A stretch of DNA of 64,000 bases from Paraescarpia echinospica (GCA_020002185.1 CM034534.1:30709851-30773850); one strand, 5' to 3'. Counted from the first letter of the stretch, positions 11,371 through 22,370 are shown. Program-made: numbers and translations. The notes: generated by a model from the sequence alone, not told the origin.

Positions 11371-12411
11371 ACGGAACCGACCTCGACGCCGCCGATCCAG
11401 TGGCTCTGGTGAATAACTTGTTTCAGTCGCTGTTCAGCCAAGTCTACGTTTACCTGAACGGTACGCTCGAGACCCCCTCGACCAACATGTATCCGTACCG
11501 CGCCTACATCGAGACGCTACGGTGACGATGATAAGGAGACGCAACTGTCGAGTCAGATGTGGCACAAGGACACGGGTAGTCACACGGAGGCCGTTGAGAT
11601 AGCCGCGGGAGACACGTCCAACGCGGGCTTTGTGGCCCGACGAGAAAAGATTGTGCGGAGTTGCGTCGTGGACAAAATGAGTCATCTCCACGTGGACCTG
11701 TTCCTTCAGGATAAATTCCTCATCAACGGTGTCGAGGTAAAGATACATCTGGTGCCCAGTAAGAACGCGTTCGCGTTCATGGCCGGTGGTGCCAACCCCG
11801 ACTTCAAGATCAAGATCGTCAATGCCACCTTGTTCGTGAAGAAGGCCACTCTGAATCCTACCGTACACATTAAAGCCCCCGAGAAGAGTACGGCCAAGTA
11901 TCCGATGCGTCAAGTAGAATGCAAGGTCTACCCCATTCCAGCGGGAACCTGCTCTCACACGCACGAGAATCTGTTCCTCGGGACTCTATTGTAACGATAA
12001 CGATGCCTACACCGGGACCTACGCCAAAAATCCGTTCCACGCCAAGAACAACGACATCAACTTCCTCACCGTGTACGTGGCCGGTCGACAGATATTCTCT
12101 AAACATTTCCAGCCAAATTTCACTTCGTCAGAAGCTATCTCAACCTGTTCACCTCGACCGGTAAGACGTGGCAGGACGAAGGAAACGGATTGTCTCGCAC
12201 CGACTTCCGTCGCGGCTACACCTTCTTTGGTTTGGATCTCACCCCCGACGCATGCGACGGCGCCTGCTTCCATCTGGTACAACAGTGTAACCTGCGCATC
12301 GAGATTCATTTCCGTGATGCCCTGACGACCACCGTGAATGTCATCGCCTACCCCGAGTTCGAGTCCGTGCTGGAGAGCGACAAGACCCGCAACGTCATCT
12401 ACGACTTCTGA
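11371..12411 (+). pseudogene. Double jelly-roll major capsid protein, N terminus deleted
   Basis: The sequence enters the major capsid protein abruptly at GTDLDAADPVALVNNLFQSL (about 11377), then FSQVYVYLNGT and YPYRAYIETL. Roughly the first hundred residues of the usual protein are missing. After stops near 11522 the frame resumes at 11557 (MWHKDTGSHTEAV) and runs to YPIPAGTCSHTHENLF, with a stop at 11992 and a shift. The C-terminal jelly roll then follows (NLFTSTGKTWQDEGNGLSR, FGLDLTPDACDG, LRIEIHF, TTTVNVIAYPEF) and ends with a TGA at 12409. The protein would form the capsid shell. This copy has at least two frame breaks plus the N-terminal deletion. Confidence 0.9.
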
Positions 12412-12415
12412 AGAG

Positions 12416-12740
12416 ATGGAAACCCAGCAGATTGCTCGTCTACTCGTCATGGACCCGCAGACAGAGTCGATCGTTTGCGCTATCGTACCCAAAGACAAAC
12501 TACACACGATGATAGATGCTTTCCCTAGTGCCTTCGTGCAACACGCACAACTTCAAGAAACCGGGTGAACATTGGATAGCGCTGTACCTAGATGGCAATG
12601 GACACGGTGAATACTTCTGTTCGTACTGCCTGCCACCGCAACACGTCGAATTCCGCACCTTCATGAATAAATATTGCGTTGAATGGACTCATAACTCCAA
12701 GAGACTGCAATGTCCTCTGTCTAACGTTTGTGGACAATAA
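12416..12740 (+). pseudogene. Adenain/Ulp1-like capsid maturation protease, truncated
   Basis: The ATG at 12416 lies five bases after the capsid stop and begins METQQIARLLVMDP. A frameshift near 12550 moves the reading to KKPGEHWIALYLDG, which contains the catalytic-type His, then EYFCSYCLPP and finally SNVCGQ at 12720-12737. Cys-Gly-Gln is the start of the nucleophile region in this family. A TAA follows directly, so the usual C-terminal helix after the active site is missing. Family role: processing of virion proteins during maturation. Confidence 0.85.
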
Positions 12741-12790
12741 CCGTTTTTCGTTGACACCAAGATACTATCATTATCATTAATCGAGCGAAA

Positions 12791-12940
12791 GGCGTGGTGG
12801 TCAGATACCCGTAAGCTCTGACCAATGGTGAGGTGTTAAATCACCCTTAAGTCGTATCATGCATGCACGAGCCGATGGCGTGGTCGTATTGACCTGTAAG
12901 CTCACGACCGCTGGCGAGGTTTAAAAACCCGCAAGTCGTA
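12791..12940 (+). ncRNA. Two tandem hairpin pairs with compensatory stems
   Basis: Two copies of a unit, 86 bp apart, each begin GGCGTGG and end AAGTCGTA. Each folds as two stem-loops. In copy 1, 12798-12805 (TGGTCAGA) pairs with 12817-12824 (TCTGACCA), and GGTG pairs with CACC around 12834-12844. In copy 2, 12882-12887 (GGTCGT) pairs with 12904-12909 (ACGACC), and GGTT pairs with AACC around 12918-12928. Both main loops contain TGTAAGCTC or CGTAAGCTC. The stem sequences differ while pairing is kept, which points to selection on an RNA or a single-stranded DNA structure. Its function is unknown; it may be a 3'-UTR element of the capsid/protease transcript or a replication or packaging signal. 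Confidence 0.55.
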
Positions 12941-12963
12941 ATCATTATTCGTTTGTATCTTTA

Positions 12964-12992
12964 GTCAATAAAGTACGTTTGCACTCGTATAC
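12964..12992 (+). terminator. Polyadenylation-type cassette, 3' end of the late genes
   Basis: TCAATAAAGTACGTTTGCACTCGTATACTA parallels the cassette at 2236-2262: AATAAA, then TACGT, a purine/pyrimidine variant, and ACTCGTAT, followed by a T-rich stretch. It lies immediately after the hairpin pairs. From here to 13138 I see only low-complexity CACGCATG-rich sequence. Confidence 0.55.
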
Positions 12993-13138
12993 TACCATGT
13001 TTTGTTCGTTTTTCATACGCGCATGCACGCGATAACACACACAACGATAGATGACCCTTACATATATATGCATGCAGTGACACACATCAAATAGACGCAT
13101 GCATGCACTAAAATAAGAGATAGTCATTAGGCGTCCAC

Positions 13139-13334
13139 TACACGCACGCGCATGCACGCACTAAAGTTCCAAACACTCGCTAGGGGATGGGCGATAATCA
13201 AGGGATATGACATGATCGGATTAAATACGCTAATAGCACGTAGGGGGCGCTCCTAACCCGAAATGAGTCAGCATCTTCACTCACACATTTTCATGGCGCC
13301 ACATCTGCTCCTCGAAATCCTCTCCTTAACTACT
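13139..13334 (-). repeat. Right terminal inverted repeat of the Polinton
   Basis: This is the inverted partner of 393-588. It ends in CCTCTCCTTAACTACT at 13334, followed by GATGCT, which shares TGCT with the left flank ATTGCT. Confidence 0.93.
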
Positions 13335-13852
13335 GATGCTGTTGAATATTTTCTCGGTGACGATTAGTAATGTTGAAGCTAACCAACATTATCCAGATCC
13401 AATCGGAAAAGTTGTTTGATGTCTATATGCAATCACTTCCTGTAGACTCCTTCCAAAATCAATTCCCGTTATATAGTTCTTCAGTGTAAGGAAAACCAAC
13501 GTTCTTTGAGTCAGTTCTGCCCAATGCATGTCCGGCGTCTCCGCGGTGTCCAGCGTCACCAGTTGCTAGCAATTAAATCTGGCCTATTTTGGAGTGTTAT
13601 TTTTATTTTATGTCAGTAATATTATGATTGGTCAGTCTTTTATAAACACATGCATCGATACAGTAGATTGGTGTACATTGACTAAAGGGCAAACATGTTG
13701 TGGAATAGATTATTAAACAACATACATTATTAGACAACATATTAAAATAAATATTAAATTAAGAAATATTTCATGAAGTTAAATACAAATCCGATATAAG
13801 CTTCATGTTTATGTATTGTTGCATGCCACACTATGTTTTATTACTGGTAATA
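13335..13852. other. Right flank, no feature recognised
   Basis: AT-rich host sequence with no gene or repeat I can support. Confidence 0.5.
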
Positions 13853-14093
13853 ACACACATATGCACACACACGCACACGCGCACACCCGTACACATACCC
13901 ACACACCCACACACGCACACACGCACTCACGCACACACGCACACACGCACGGGCACACGCACACACGTCCACACGCCCACACGCATACACGCGCACACAC
14001 GCACGCTCGCACGCTCACGCACACACACAGGCACACACGCACGCACATACGCACGCACATACGCACGCACACACACGCGCACATACACAGCTC
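13853..14093. repeat. Imperfect (CA)n/(CACG)n microsatellite
   Basis: About 240 bp of CACACA and CACG dinucleotide and tetranucleotide repeats. Any open frames here are artefacts of the repeat. The following 14094-14520 is AT-rich with no recognised feature. Confidence 0.9.
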
Positions 14094-14520
14094 ACATTTG
14101 GCTTAGTCTCAACCGCCATATAATATATTAAAGTTGTTATAGCCAAAGATAACTTATTATGTTTTCAATTATAATTCCAAACACCTTTCTGGAACAGCTG
14201 CAATAGTTGAAAATAGGCCTTTTCAACAAAAAAACAATGCAAAAACTATCACAAAAGTAACAACGGAGGAATATAATTGTGTCTAAGTCAACTTCCATCT
14301 TATACATTTTGATTCTTATTAATTGACATGTACACTAAATAGTACAAGAATATTTTCGCGTGTACGTGTAAATGTTCACCCTGTATGTAGTATTGTGAAT
14401 ATTGTCGTCGGTGAAAACCAGGTTTGACTTCTCGTAAACAGTCATGGCAAACGTAATTCATATTACATTGACAATTGTATGGAAAGCGCGTGTCCAGGGG
14501 GCCTGGGGGCACGCCCCTTA

Positions 14521-14815
14521 GACCTTTTGAATATAGCCGCGCTATGCCTGCGGTAGAGTGGCGTGCTTTCTCCGAGACCTATTGAATGTGCACCGTAGAC
14601 CTGTTGAATGTGCGCCGTAGACCTATTGAATGTGCCACCGTAGACCTGTTGAATGTGCACCGTATACCTGTTGAATGTGCACCGTAGACCTATTGAATGT
14701 GCACTGTAGACCTGTTGAATGTGTCACCGTAGATATGTTGAATGTGCACCGTAGACCTGCTGAATGTGCCACCGTAGACTTGTTGAATGTGCCCTCCATA
14801 GACCTCTGGAAATTG
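14521..14815 (+). repeat. Minisatellite, about 19-22 bp unit
   Basis: About a dozen copies of a unit near CCGTAGACCTGTTGAATGTG occur, most with CAC or CGC between copies. The variants CTATTG and CTGTTG alternate irregularly. A diverged copy (GACCTTTTGAATATA) begins the array at 14521. Confidence 0.88.
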
Positions 14816-14835
14816 TGAACGCCGCCGCGGAAAAT

Positions 14836-14975
14836 TAAACAACACCCCCCGTTTTCCGATGTCATCAGTCGTGCTGCCGAGACAGCGGAGAAGCTGAAGT
14901 GGCGGCGCGGCGCGGCGGCGACAATTTTTTAACAGCACCCCCCCCCCCCCCCGTCTTCCGATGTCATCGATGTCA
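14836..14975 (+). repeat. Duplicated C-run plus TTCCGATGTCATC motif
   Basis: AACACCCCCCGTTTTCCGATGTCATC at 14840 and a longer C-run followed by GTCTTCCGATGTCATCG at 14937 form two copies about 95 bp apart. A similar inverted motif lies in the Polinton's left flank at 358-386. The remaining 14976-15470 shows nothing recognisable. Confidence 0.5.
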
Positions 14976-15469
14976 CATACGATTCGACAGTCCTCTCAAT
15001 GTGAATTTTGTTCGGCCACCAGGAATTCTTGCCAAATGTCAACGGGGTGCAATTGGAGGTTGTGCCTCCCCCCTAGACTACCCTCTCTGGCACCGCCCCT
15101 CGAAACTATGCCTCTTTATATGTACAATAGGAAAATATAACATAATTGTTTAGAATAAAACTTTACTTTTTGATCCCATTTGTACATATTTAGGATATTG
15201 GCCCTAAAACTGTTGTAGGCCCTACTCTTAATTACATGATTGAGGTCCACTGTAAGGTATGAGGGTCTACTTTTAGAGATGAACGCGTCTTATTCAGTCC
15301 TAATTTCTGCAGTGTTTTCAACTTTTTTTTTGAAACCTTTCTTTGTTACCATCCAGGCTGTTACAATGTGAATGTCGTGAGGTTATATATTTTGGCCCCC
15401 TTTAACATCCAGCATTTGGTGTGTGGCGCACTGTACTGTTGGTGCTGCCATCTGGTAAATAATGGCGCC

Positions 15470-15885
15470 GAGCATTATACTGCGTCGTCTCTCTTACCTT
15501 CCTCCGTATCTCCATCTCTTTGCGTTTCTATCTTTTCGTCTTCCCGTCTCTCCATCTCTCCGTCTCTCTGGATGTATCGTGTACATGTGTCTACTTGCTT
15601 CTGTGTATGCACGACAAGCGTTCTCTTTTGCTCTCTGCGTCAGACTATTATGGCTCTGACTTTCCGTTACACCGTCTGTCTGGTATTTCTTCTCTGCGTT
15701 TATGCATGTATGTGTCTGTCCGTCTGTCCGTCTGTCCGAGTGCCCATCTCACTATCTCTCCTTCTCCCCCTCCCTTCCTACCTCCCTCTATCCATGTGTC
15801 CCTCTCTTTCCCTCTTTCCCTCTCTCCTTTTGTCCAAATATCTCATTCACTCGTTTCTCCGTTATGCCCCCCCCCCCCGCTATGA
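15470..15885. repeat. CT-rich low-complexity region
   Basis: Imperfect TCTC, CCGTCTGT and CCCTCTCTTTCC repeats, ending in a C10 run at 15866. Open frames here are compositional. From 15886 to 16640 I find no feature. Confidence 0.75.
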
Positions 15886-16663
15886 TGAACACGGTCGCCG
15901 CCGCTGTCCGAGCGAAATGCTAAATTATGCACCTGGTTCTCAGACAAGTGCAGTTTCCTGTTCAAATTCAAATAGTGTTATTATGTAACGTATTACCTAC
16001 TGATCATCCACCACTTTCCCATAGAAACGACAACTCGATGCGTAGCGCTTAGGCGACCTTTTGACATATTTCTCAGAATTAGGCCTACATATTGGTTTAA
16101 CGTGATGTACGGGTCATGTCGTTGGAGATAACTACGGGGAAAAAGTAGATATCCACCACTTCAATTCCATGGAGTTGATCTCCAAATGGACGACCGATTG
16201 CTTGTAGAGGTTCGAATAGCTTACACGGCTATAAACACATGTCATGTTGACCTTTATCAGCAGTGCAGTTTACGTTTATTTGTCTAAAGTAATAACAAAT
16301 AAACATAGTCTCAGTAACTTACTGTCAATAGTGTTTGAACAAAATCACCATTCAAGGTGAATGTGAACAGCGTGATTTCTGCATTGCTTTGAACAGCGTC
16401 AATCCCTGGTTGCTGGGTGAATATAATTCGCGATGTGACGAGCGAATTTCATTCGTATGATGTCCCTCGTCTTCCTGCTATTACGTTCAGCCTAAGCGTA
16501 AAGAAAGAAAGAAACACGAGATGTGATCTAGGGCGTGGACGATGATTTCTTATTGAGACGCTGGCTGGATATATTCGTGGTCATCTTGAGCCGTGGTATT
16601 ATACAGATCTTGATTTCCTGTTCAAACGATTCACCAACTCCTGTTGTTTGTTTGTTTATTTGT

Positions 16664-16762
16664 GTGTTCGCGCGCGCGCGCGCGTGCATACATGCGTGCG
16701 CGGATCCCTTCGAAACATATATACGTGTGTGAGCGTGCGTGCGTGTGTACGTGTGTGTGTGA
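16664..16762. repeat. (CG)n/(GT)n microsatellite
   Basis: Alternating CGCGCG, TGCGTG and GTGTGT repeats. Confidence 0.85.
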
Positions 16763-16904
16763 CTCCATTGTCTTTGGGGTTATGTACGTTTAATATATTT
16801 CTGGTAGTTGCGTGGGAGTGTTGTATTTTAGAAAACGTATAGTTGCGAAAGATGGCAGTTTGTTTGTTGGAAAACAAAATGTCGTGTCATTACCACGTTT
16901 TCAG

Positions 16905-17009
16905 CCACTGGGAATGTCTGCCCACTGCTGGTTTGCGTAGGGAACAACGTCATGTATATTCCAAAGAGCGGCACACCACGGGACCTGCTCGAAGTTGATA
17001 ATGGCAATG
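16905..17009 (+). CDS. Host exon, possible beta-propeller entry exon of an LRP-like gene
   Basis: GTTTTCAG precedes the exon and GGTAAGTAAC follows it, both good splice signals. The 105-bp exon is phase 1 at both ends and reads TGNVCPLLVCVGNNV, then MYIPKSGTPRDLLEVDNGN. A strand containing CVGNNVMYI suits the first blade of a YWTD-type propeller. Its 3' phase matches the 5' phase of the YWTD exon at 27246, but a 10-kb satellite-filled intron would lie between them. Other exons may be missing from view, so the link is inference. Confidence 0.5.
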
Positions 17010-17031
17010 GTAAGTAACTACTCAGTCATAC

Positions 17032-17043
17032 AGCTGAGTGAGA

Positions 17044-17116
<73 letters not shown>
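17032..17116 (+). repeat. (GA)n microsatellite
   Basis: An almost pure GA run of about 80 bp abutting the Polinton-like segment. Confidence 0.95.
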
Positions 17117-17118
<2 letters not shown>

Positions 17119-17207
17119 TGTCTGAACGATGCGTTTGCTGATGGCCAACTATATCACAAGATGCTCCGCGTGATAGGTGTACAAAACAAATGTAAGTATT
17201 TCATTAT

Positions 17208-17211
<4 letters not shown>
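17105..17211 (+). mobile_element. Inverted near-identical copy of Polinton segment 1538-1640
   Basis: This segment matches the reverse complement of 1538-1640 with a single visible difference (GCTGATGG here). It is sandwiched between two GA microsatellites. It is either a fragment copied from the element or a host repeat that the element picked up. Confidence 0.85.
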
Positions 17212-17423
<212 letters not shown>

Positions 17424-17559
17424 AGTTCGAATTCGATCCAGAACTCTGGTGAATCGAAGAGGGCGGATTTCACCGAGCCGAATTCACTGTGGGCCAAATT
17501 CACATGTATGTATGTATATATGTGCATGTCCACAACTTAAATTAGATTTCACCCGTATG

Positions 17560-17568
17560 TATATACAC

Positions 17569-17604
<36 letters not shown>

Positions 17605-17627
17605 CATACATATATATATATATATAT

Positions 17628-17695
<68 letters not shown>

Positions 17696-17835
17696 TGACA
17701 GACAGACAGACAGACAGGCATACAGACAGACAGAGACAGGGATAGACAGAGAGACAGAGAGTCAGAGAGACAGAGAGACAAAGAGACAGAGAGACAGAGA
17801 CAGAGAGAGAGAGAGAGACAGAGAGACAGACAGAA
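17560..17835. repeat. (TA)n, (GA)n and (CAGA)n microsatellites
   Basis: TA repeats (17568-17626) pass into GA and then CAGA repeats. 17836-18300 has no recognised feature. Confidence 0.9.
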
Positions 17836-18312
17836 TGTGTATATACATGCGTGTGGAATTTAATATACGTGGTGCAGATGCATTTGCCGTGTAAGTATCT
17901 CCGACGACGTGCCCCGTACTTTACGGTAGTTCAGCTCACTAAATTAATACGTAATTCTGTGTCAAAAGGTCACCAAAGTGCTATGCACCGAACCGTCGCT
18001 TCTACAGGAAACGTAGCCGGCGATCGGTAGAGCATACGTTGGATAATATATGACAACATTGTTTGATTTCAATAGGAAACTGCATTTCTAGGAACATCAC
18101 GTGCATAATTTAATATCTTGCTTGGACAGAGGCGGTAACCGTGTTTCTCGTTATCGTCAAGTTATCGCATCAGACGTAATCCTGAATAGAGAAATACTGG
18201 TCCACAATCAGGCTCTATATCGCCTCTGACCGCTTTTGTGCAGTGCTCACTGATTGTCACCTAGCATGATTTATGTACCACCACACTCAGTTATATTGCT
18301 TTGTCATTTCCA

Positions 18313-18429
18313 TCTAAAATGTATGCTTAAGACGTTTAGTGATATGAATTCTTCAACGGAGACTCAACAAAGCTTCACCTCCGCAATGTCCACAGCTTTG
18401 AGTGGAGTGCCACAGGGGTTGAGTAAGGT
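18313..18429 (+). CDS. Possible host exon, low support
   Basis: TTTAAGACG or TTTAG could be an acceptor and AAGGTAATT a donor. The open frame SDMNSSTETQQSFTSAMS, then GVPQGLSK, is serine/threonine-rich. The phases do not match the neighbouring YWTD exons, so it may be from another gene or chance. Confidence 0.25.
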
Positions 18430-18539
18430 AATTGGGATATCGGACAAATGCAAATATCCTTAACTTGCAATATTTATGGTCATTTCTTTATGTTATGTAT
18501 TTTTATATTTATATGTCATCATGAATTAATTGATTGGGG

Positions 18540-18605
18540 ACGTGGATTGCTAAGTTAGTCCTGCACACGCACACGCACACGCACACGCACACGCACACAC
18601 ACACT
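18540..18605. repeat. (CACACG)n microsatellite
   Basis: A short CACACG repeat. From here to 21715 there is no gene I can support. The interval is AT-rich intron-like DNA. Confidence 0.8.
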
Positions 18606-18734
18606 ATTGGGATGGACCAATTGAATTGCGGAAGAACACACGTTATGTAAATATATAGCTGATCACTATTTATCAGGTTACTATATTTTTAGATAATCAC
18701 TTCTGGATTCAATACTGTGTGCCTAGAGTGATAA

Positions 18735-19260
18735 TCAGACTTAGAGTGAATACATTTATTAAGGTAAACATTTTGTCAAACTGACCATTTTTGCTAAACA
18801 TAATAACAATAATAACTTACGTAGTCAGTTTAGATGACAGACTTGACCTTTTACATCCATTCCTCTTTTCCAGTGAAGTGGTTTGTCACCATTAAAAATG
18901 CACGGTTGGAAAACTTTTTATGAATCATTTTCCATTTTGACAGACATTTTGTTTTGGGACATATCCAATATGTTGTCTCTTTTACAACTGAACGGAAATG
19001 ATCCTTTTACAATGTGTGTAAAATGTAAACATTTTTACCGTTAGAGTGTCTTGTTTGTGACCTTGTTCTTTTGTAGCATTTTTGCTCTTTTGACAACGGA
19101 AAAGTGTCTATTTAAAAAAGTGAACTTATTTAGTCACGCAGTAATAATAGTTACACTGAGATTGAATATATTTGTTCAGGTGAACATATTATATTGTTAA
19201 GCTGAGGAAGTCGTTTATGTAGTCAATTCAGGTGACGGACTCAACGTTTCCTGCGAGGTA
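18735..19260 (+). repeat. Diverged tandem duplication, about 410 bp
   Basis: GTGAATACATTTATTAAGG with following GTAGTCAGTTTAGATGACAGACTTGACC near 18748-18850 matches GATTGAATATATTTGTTCAGG with GTAGTCAATTCAGGTGACGGACTCAACG near 19160-19245. Between and after these are many loosely repeated TTGCCCTTTT-like segments up to about 19980, suggesting an old, eroded satellite. Confidence 0.45.
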
Positions 19261-21714
19261 TTTTGAGGTATTGCGAGGTATTTTGTGAATACAAGTTTGG
19301 AACATAATTTCAGTAACTTGCCAATTTGTGAAGAAAAAAAAAGATTTTGTACAAAGGGTGTTGATTTGTGACATAGTCTCAAGTAGATTGTCCTTTTTGA
19401 AACTGACAGGAAATTATAATTCGTCCTTTTTATTCATGGAAGTGTCTATTGGGGGACTTTGCGACCTATATTCTGGAATTAAGGAAATTGCCAATTTTCC
19501 TTAAAAATATATCTTTTATTACCAAAAGTGCTCTTTTGGGACTTTGCACCAAGAGTTTGCGGTATTGCAGAATAATTTGCAATTTTTGATAATGAATTTA
19601 CTAATAAAATGATGTCCTGTTATGATGCCTTAATGGATTTTGTCCCAGCTGTTTGCCCTTTTGTGGAGAATATTGCCCTGTTTGCAATGGAAAATGCCCA
19701 TTTATAAAGAAGTTTGCTGTGCCAGCAACGGAAAGTATATTATTCTTCCGCATTTGCACCAGATAGTCGTCCTTTTGAATACAACATTTATCTTTGCCAT
19801 TTCATGATTTTCCCCTAAAGAAATAAAAAATACCCCCATGACAGTCACAGGTAGACTGCCCTTTTAAATTGCAATTGGCCTATTTCCACTCGGATTTTGA
19901 TCCCAACTAACTGCCTTTTTATGAGAATCAAATCAGGATCTTCCTATCAATAAATTGCAATTGTAAAGAAAGTCTATCTGTTTAACATTGAAAGTTCCCT
20001 TTCAGAACTTCCCTTCGGGCAATGTTGCACATTGTAAGTATTTTATTCGTATTGGCGTGTGCACATCTCATCTTACTACAAACACGAGTAAAATACATGA
20101 ATAAAATACCTGGTATAATTGTATTAGCCATTCACTTACATTGCTAACAAAGAAGGCCTCCATTGTTAAATCAGACAAAACAATATGATTTATCTCCTAG
20201 GCGTTTCCATATACTATTTAAAACAATTATTTATAACAAAATGATATGAAGTAATGTGCATGTTTTATCCTGAATTTGTATACATTTATTAATTGAAACA
20301 TAGGTGTAATAAACCATCGTAAACATTAGGACATAACGAATGTCTGCTTTGTGTATATGTAATTTACGCAATTATGCTAAACCTTTTGTATTGGCTAGTT
20401 GAATGTAAATATACTGCATAATTGGTATACTCGCCATAGTTCATGTTTTTTGGATGATGCTCTATTACTAGCTTACAGTTATTCATGGTGTAACAAACCA
20501 AACAAACCAAACTGTTATCACAAGTACACACTTTTCATGTTATACTCGTTTCAACTGACCATTTAATTTCTGCTGTCACGCTAATCCGATATTTCCTGGT
20601 AACGTTAAGGTGAAGCTACAACCATACTCTGTGAATACTTGCTCACTACTCGATTAGTCCAATAGTTCTATATTTTTCTGGCAACTATAAGTAACTACTA
20701 TTCTGTTTTAATGCATCACCAATTGTTAGAGTAGGTTTGGACACAACGCCCGGTTTTTAGGCTTAACGCCCACCCCCTATCTAGCTATACGTCTTGAAAA
20801 TAAGAATTTTGAGATAGCCATATAGAGCAGCATGTATTTTCTTAAAGACTAACTGAAATAACTTTTTCTGGAAACTACGCAAACTACGTAAACTTACTGC
20901 TCTTGTCAAGTAATGCGCGAAATACGAATTACGTTGACTGCGAACTCATATCACTAAGCCTGCTCAAACATGGTTATTTGCGTGTCGTGGGGAGTATATG
21001 CCGTTGAGCGTCCTTACCCTTTAGCTTGGTGCTCGACGGTGCGGATTGGTGTTTCAGGCTTTACCTGCAATTGCAGTCGCGGAATTTTTTATATCACCGT
21101 AAATATAGTAATTATTTACACGTTTGTCGCTATATGTACACATGGATGGTGTCTACTTTTTGAGTTATTGCCATTTGGACATCGACAATGCCCAACCTTA
21201 CAACACCAAAACAAAACAAAGCACTGGATTTACATATTAGACAAATATATGAATTAGGTGATGCACCCAATACGTCAAAAATGCAGTAAAAAGGATTTAC
21301 ACACGAGACGATTTTTTCTCCAAGTTACTTTGTTCCTCTAGATCAAAAGCTAATGGTCAAACGAAGCAAATGAACATATAAAGAGGCAAGCGAACCTAAG
21401 CACATGGGAGGATATATACTCACACTGCCCAAATATTCGTGTATATATATATATATATATATATACTGTATATATATATATATATAGTTTGTTGGGTTAA
21501 TTATTGTATGTTTAGTTAATAGTGGTAATTAACCAGTTAATTATTATAATTAATTGGTGTTCAGTAGTGATCTGAAGTCGTTAAGATAATCTAAAACATT
21601 GTTAAATATTTTTAATGTAACGTTAGTTTCATTTGTTTGTGTTAATTTATTGAACACATACATCCTTCAGTGCCATTCCGTCACACAAAACATTTATATA
21701 TATATATATATTCA

Positions 21715-22151
21715 AACTGACATACAACACGTAAACATTGCTAAACACTGAGCTACAACACAAAACACCCACCTACAATACAAAAACACTGACCTACAAC
21801 ACACAAACACTAACCTGCAACACACAAACAGCGGCATACAACACACAAACACTCCCCAACAACACGAAAACAGTGCTAAACACCGACCTACAACACGCAA
21901 AAACCAATATACAACATACAAACACTAACCTACAACACACAAACACTGAACTGCGACACACAAATATAGACCTAAAACATACAACTACCAACCTACAACA
22001 CGTAAACAGTGCTAATCACCGACCTACTACAAACAAACACCGACCTACAACACACAAACATTATGTACAACACACCAATACCGATATACAGCACACAAAC
22101 AACGATTAACGATACACGCGCACACGCGCACACACGCACACACGCACACGC

Positions 22152-22201
<50 letters not shown>

Positions 22202-22370
22202 ACATACGAGACACAAACATTGACCTACAACATACAACTACCACAACACGTAAACACACACGACCACACGACCACAAACATTATGTACAACACACCAATA
22301 CGATATACAGCACACAAACAACGATTAACGATACACGCGCACACGCGCACACACGCACACACGCACACGC

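Larger units (their letters stand above)
393..13334 (+). mobile_element. Polinton/Maverick (adintovirus-like) DNA transposon, decayed
   Basis: This 12.9-kb element is bounded by long terminal inverted repeats that start AGTAGTTAAGG. It encodes the diagnostic Polinton set, all on one strand: protein-primed DNA polymerase B, A32/FtsK-type packaging ATPase, retroviral-type integrase, penton-like and double jelly-roll capsid proteins and an adenain-like protease, with two further small conserved Polinton proteins. The bases flanking the two ends, ATTGCT on the left and GATGCT on the right, look like an eroded 6-bp target duplication. Family knowledge: Polintons replicate with their own polymerase and are thought capable of forming virions. 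Here nearly every gene has premature stops, frameshifts or deletions, so this copy is a fossil. Confidence 0.95.

Noticed and set aside
13805..14131. Long open frames of His/Thr or Cys/Val repeats
   Set aside because: They are direct products of CA/CG microsatellites on both strands, with no non-repeat sequence. The same holds at 17161-17781, 22009-22581, 27434-27649, 34526-34882, 46047-46494, 47971-48433 and 49451-49660.
14521..14815. CRISPR-like array
   Set aside because: The repeats are contiguous 19-22 bp units with only 0-3 bases between them and no unique spacers, and the context is eukaryotic. It is a minisatellite.
15368..15988. 206-residue Ser/Leu/Pro-rich + strand frame
   Set aside because: Composition is dictated by the CT-rich tract. 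It is open in all three forward frames, so not evidence of coding.
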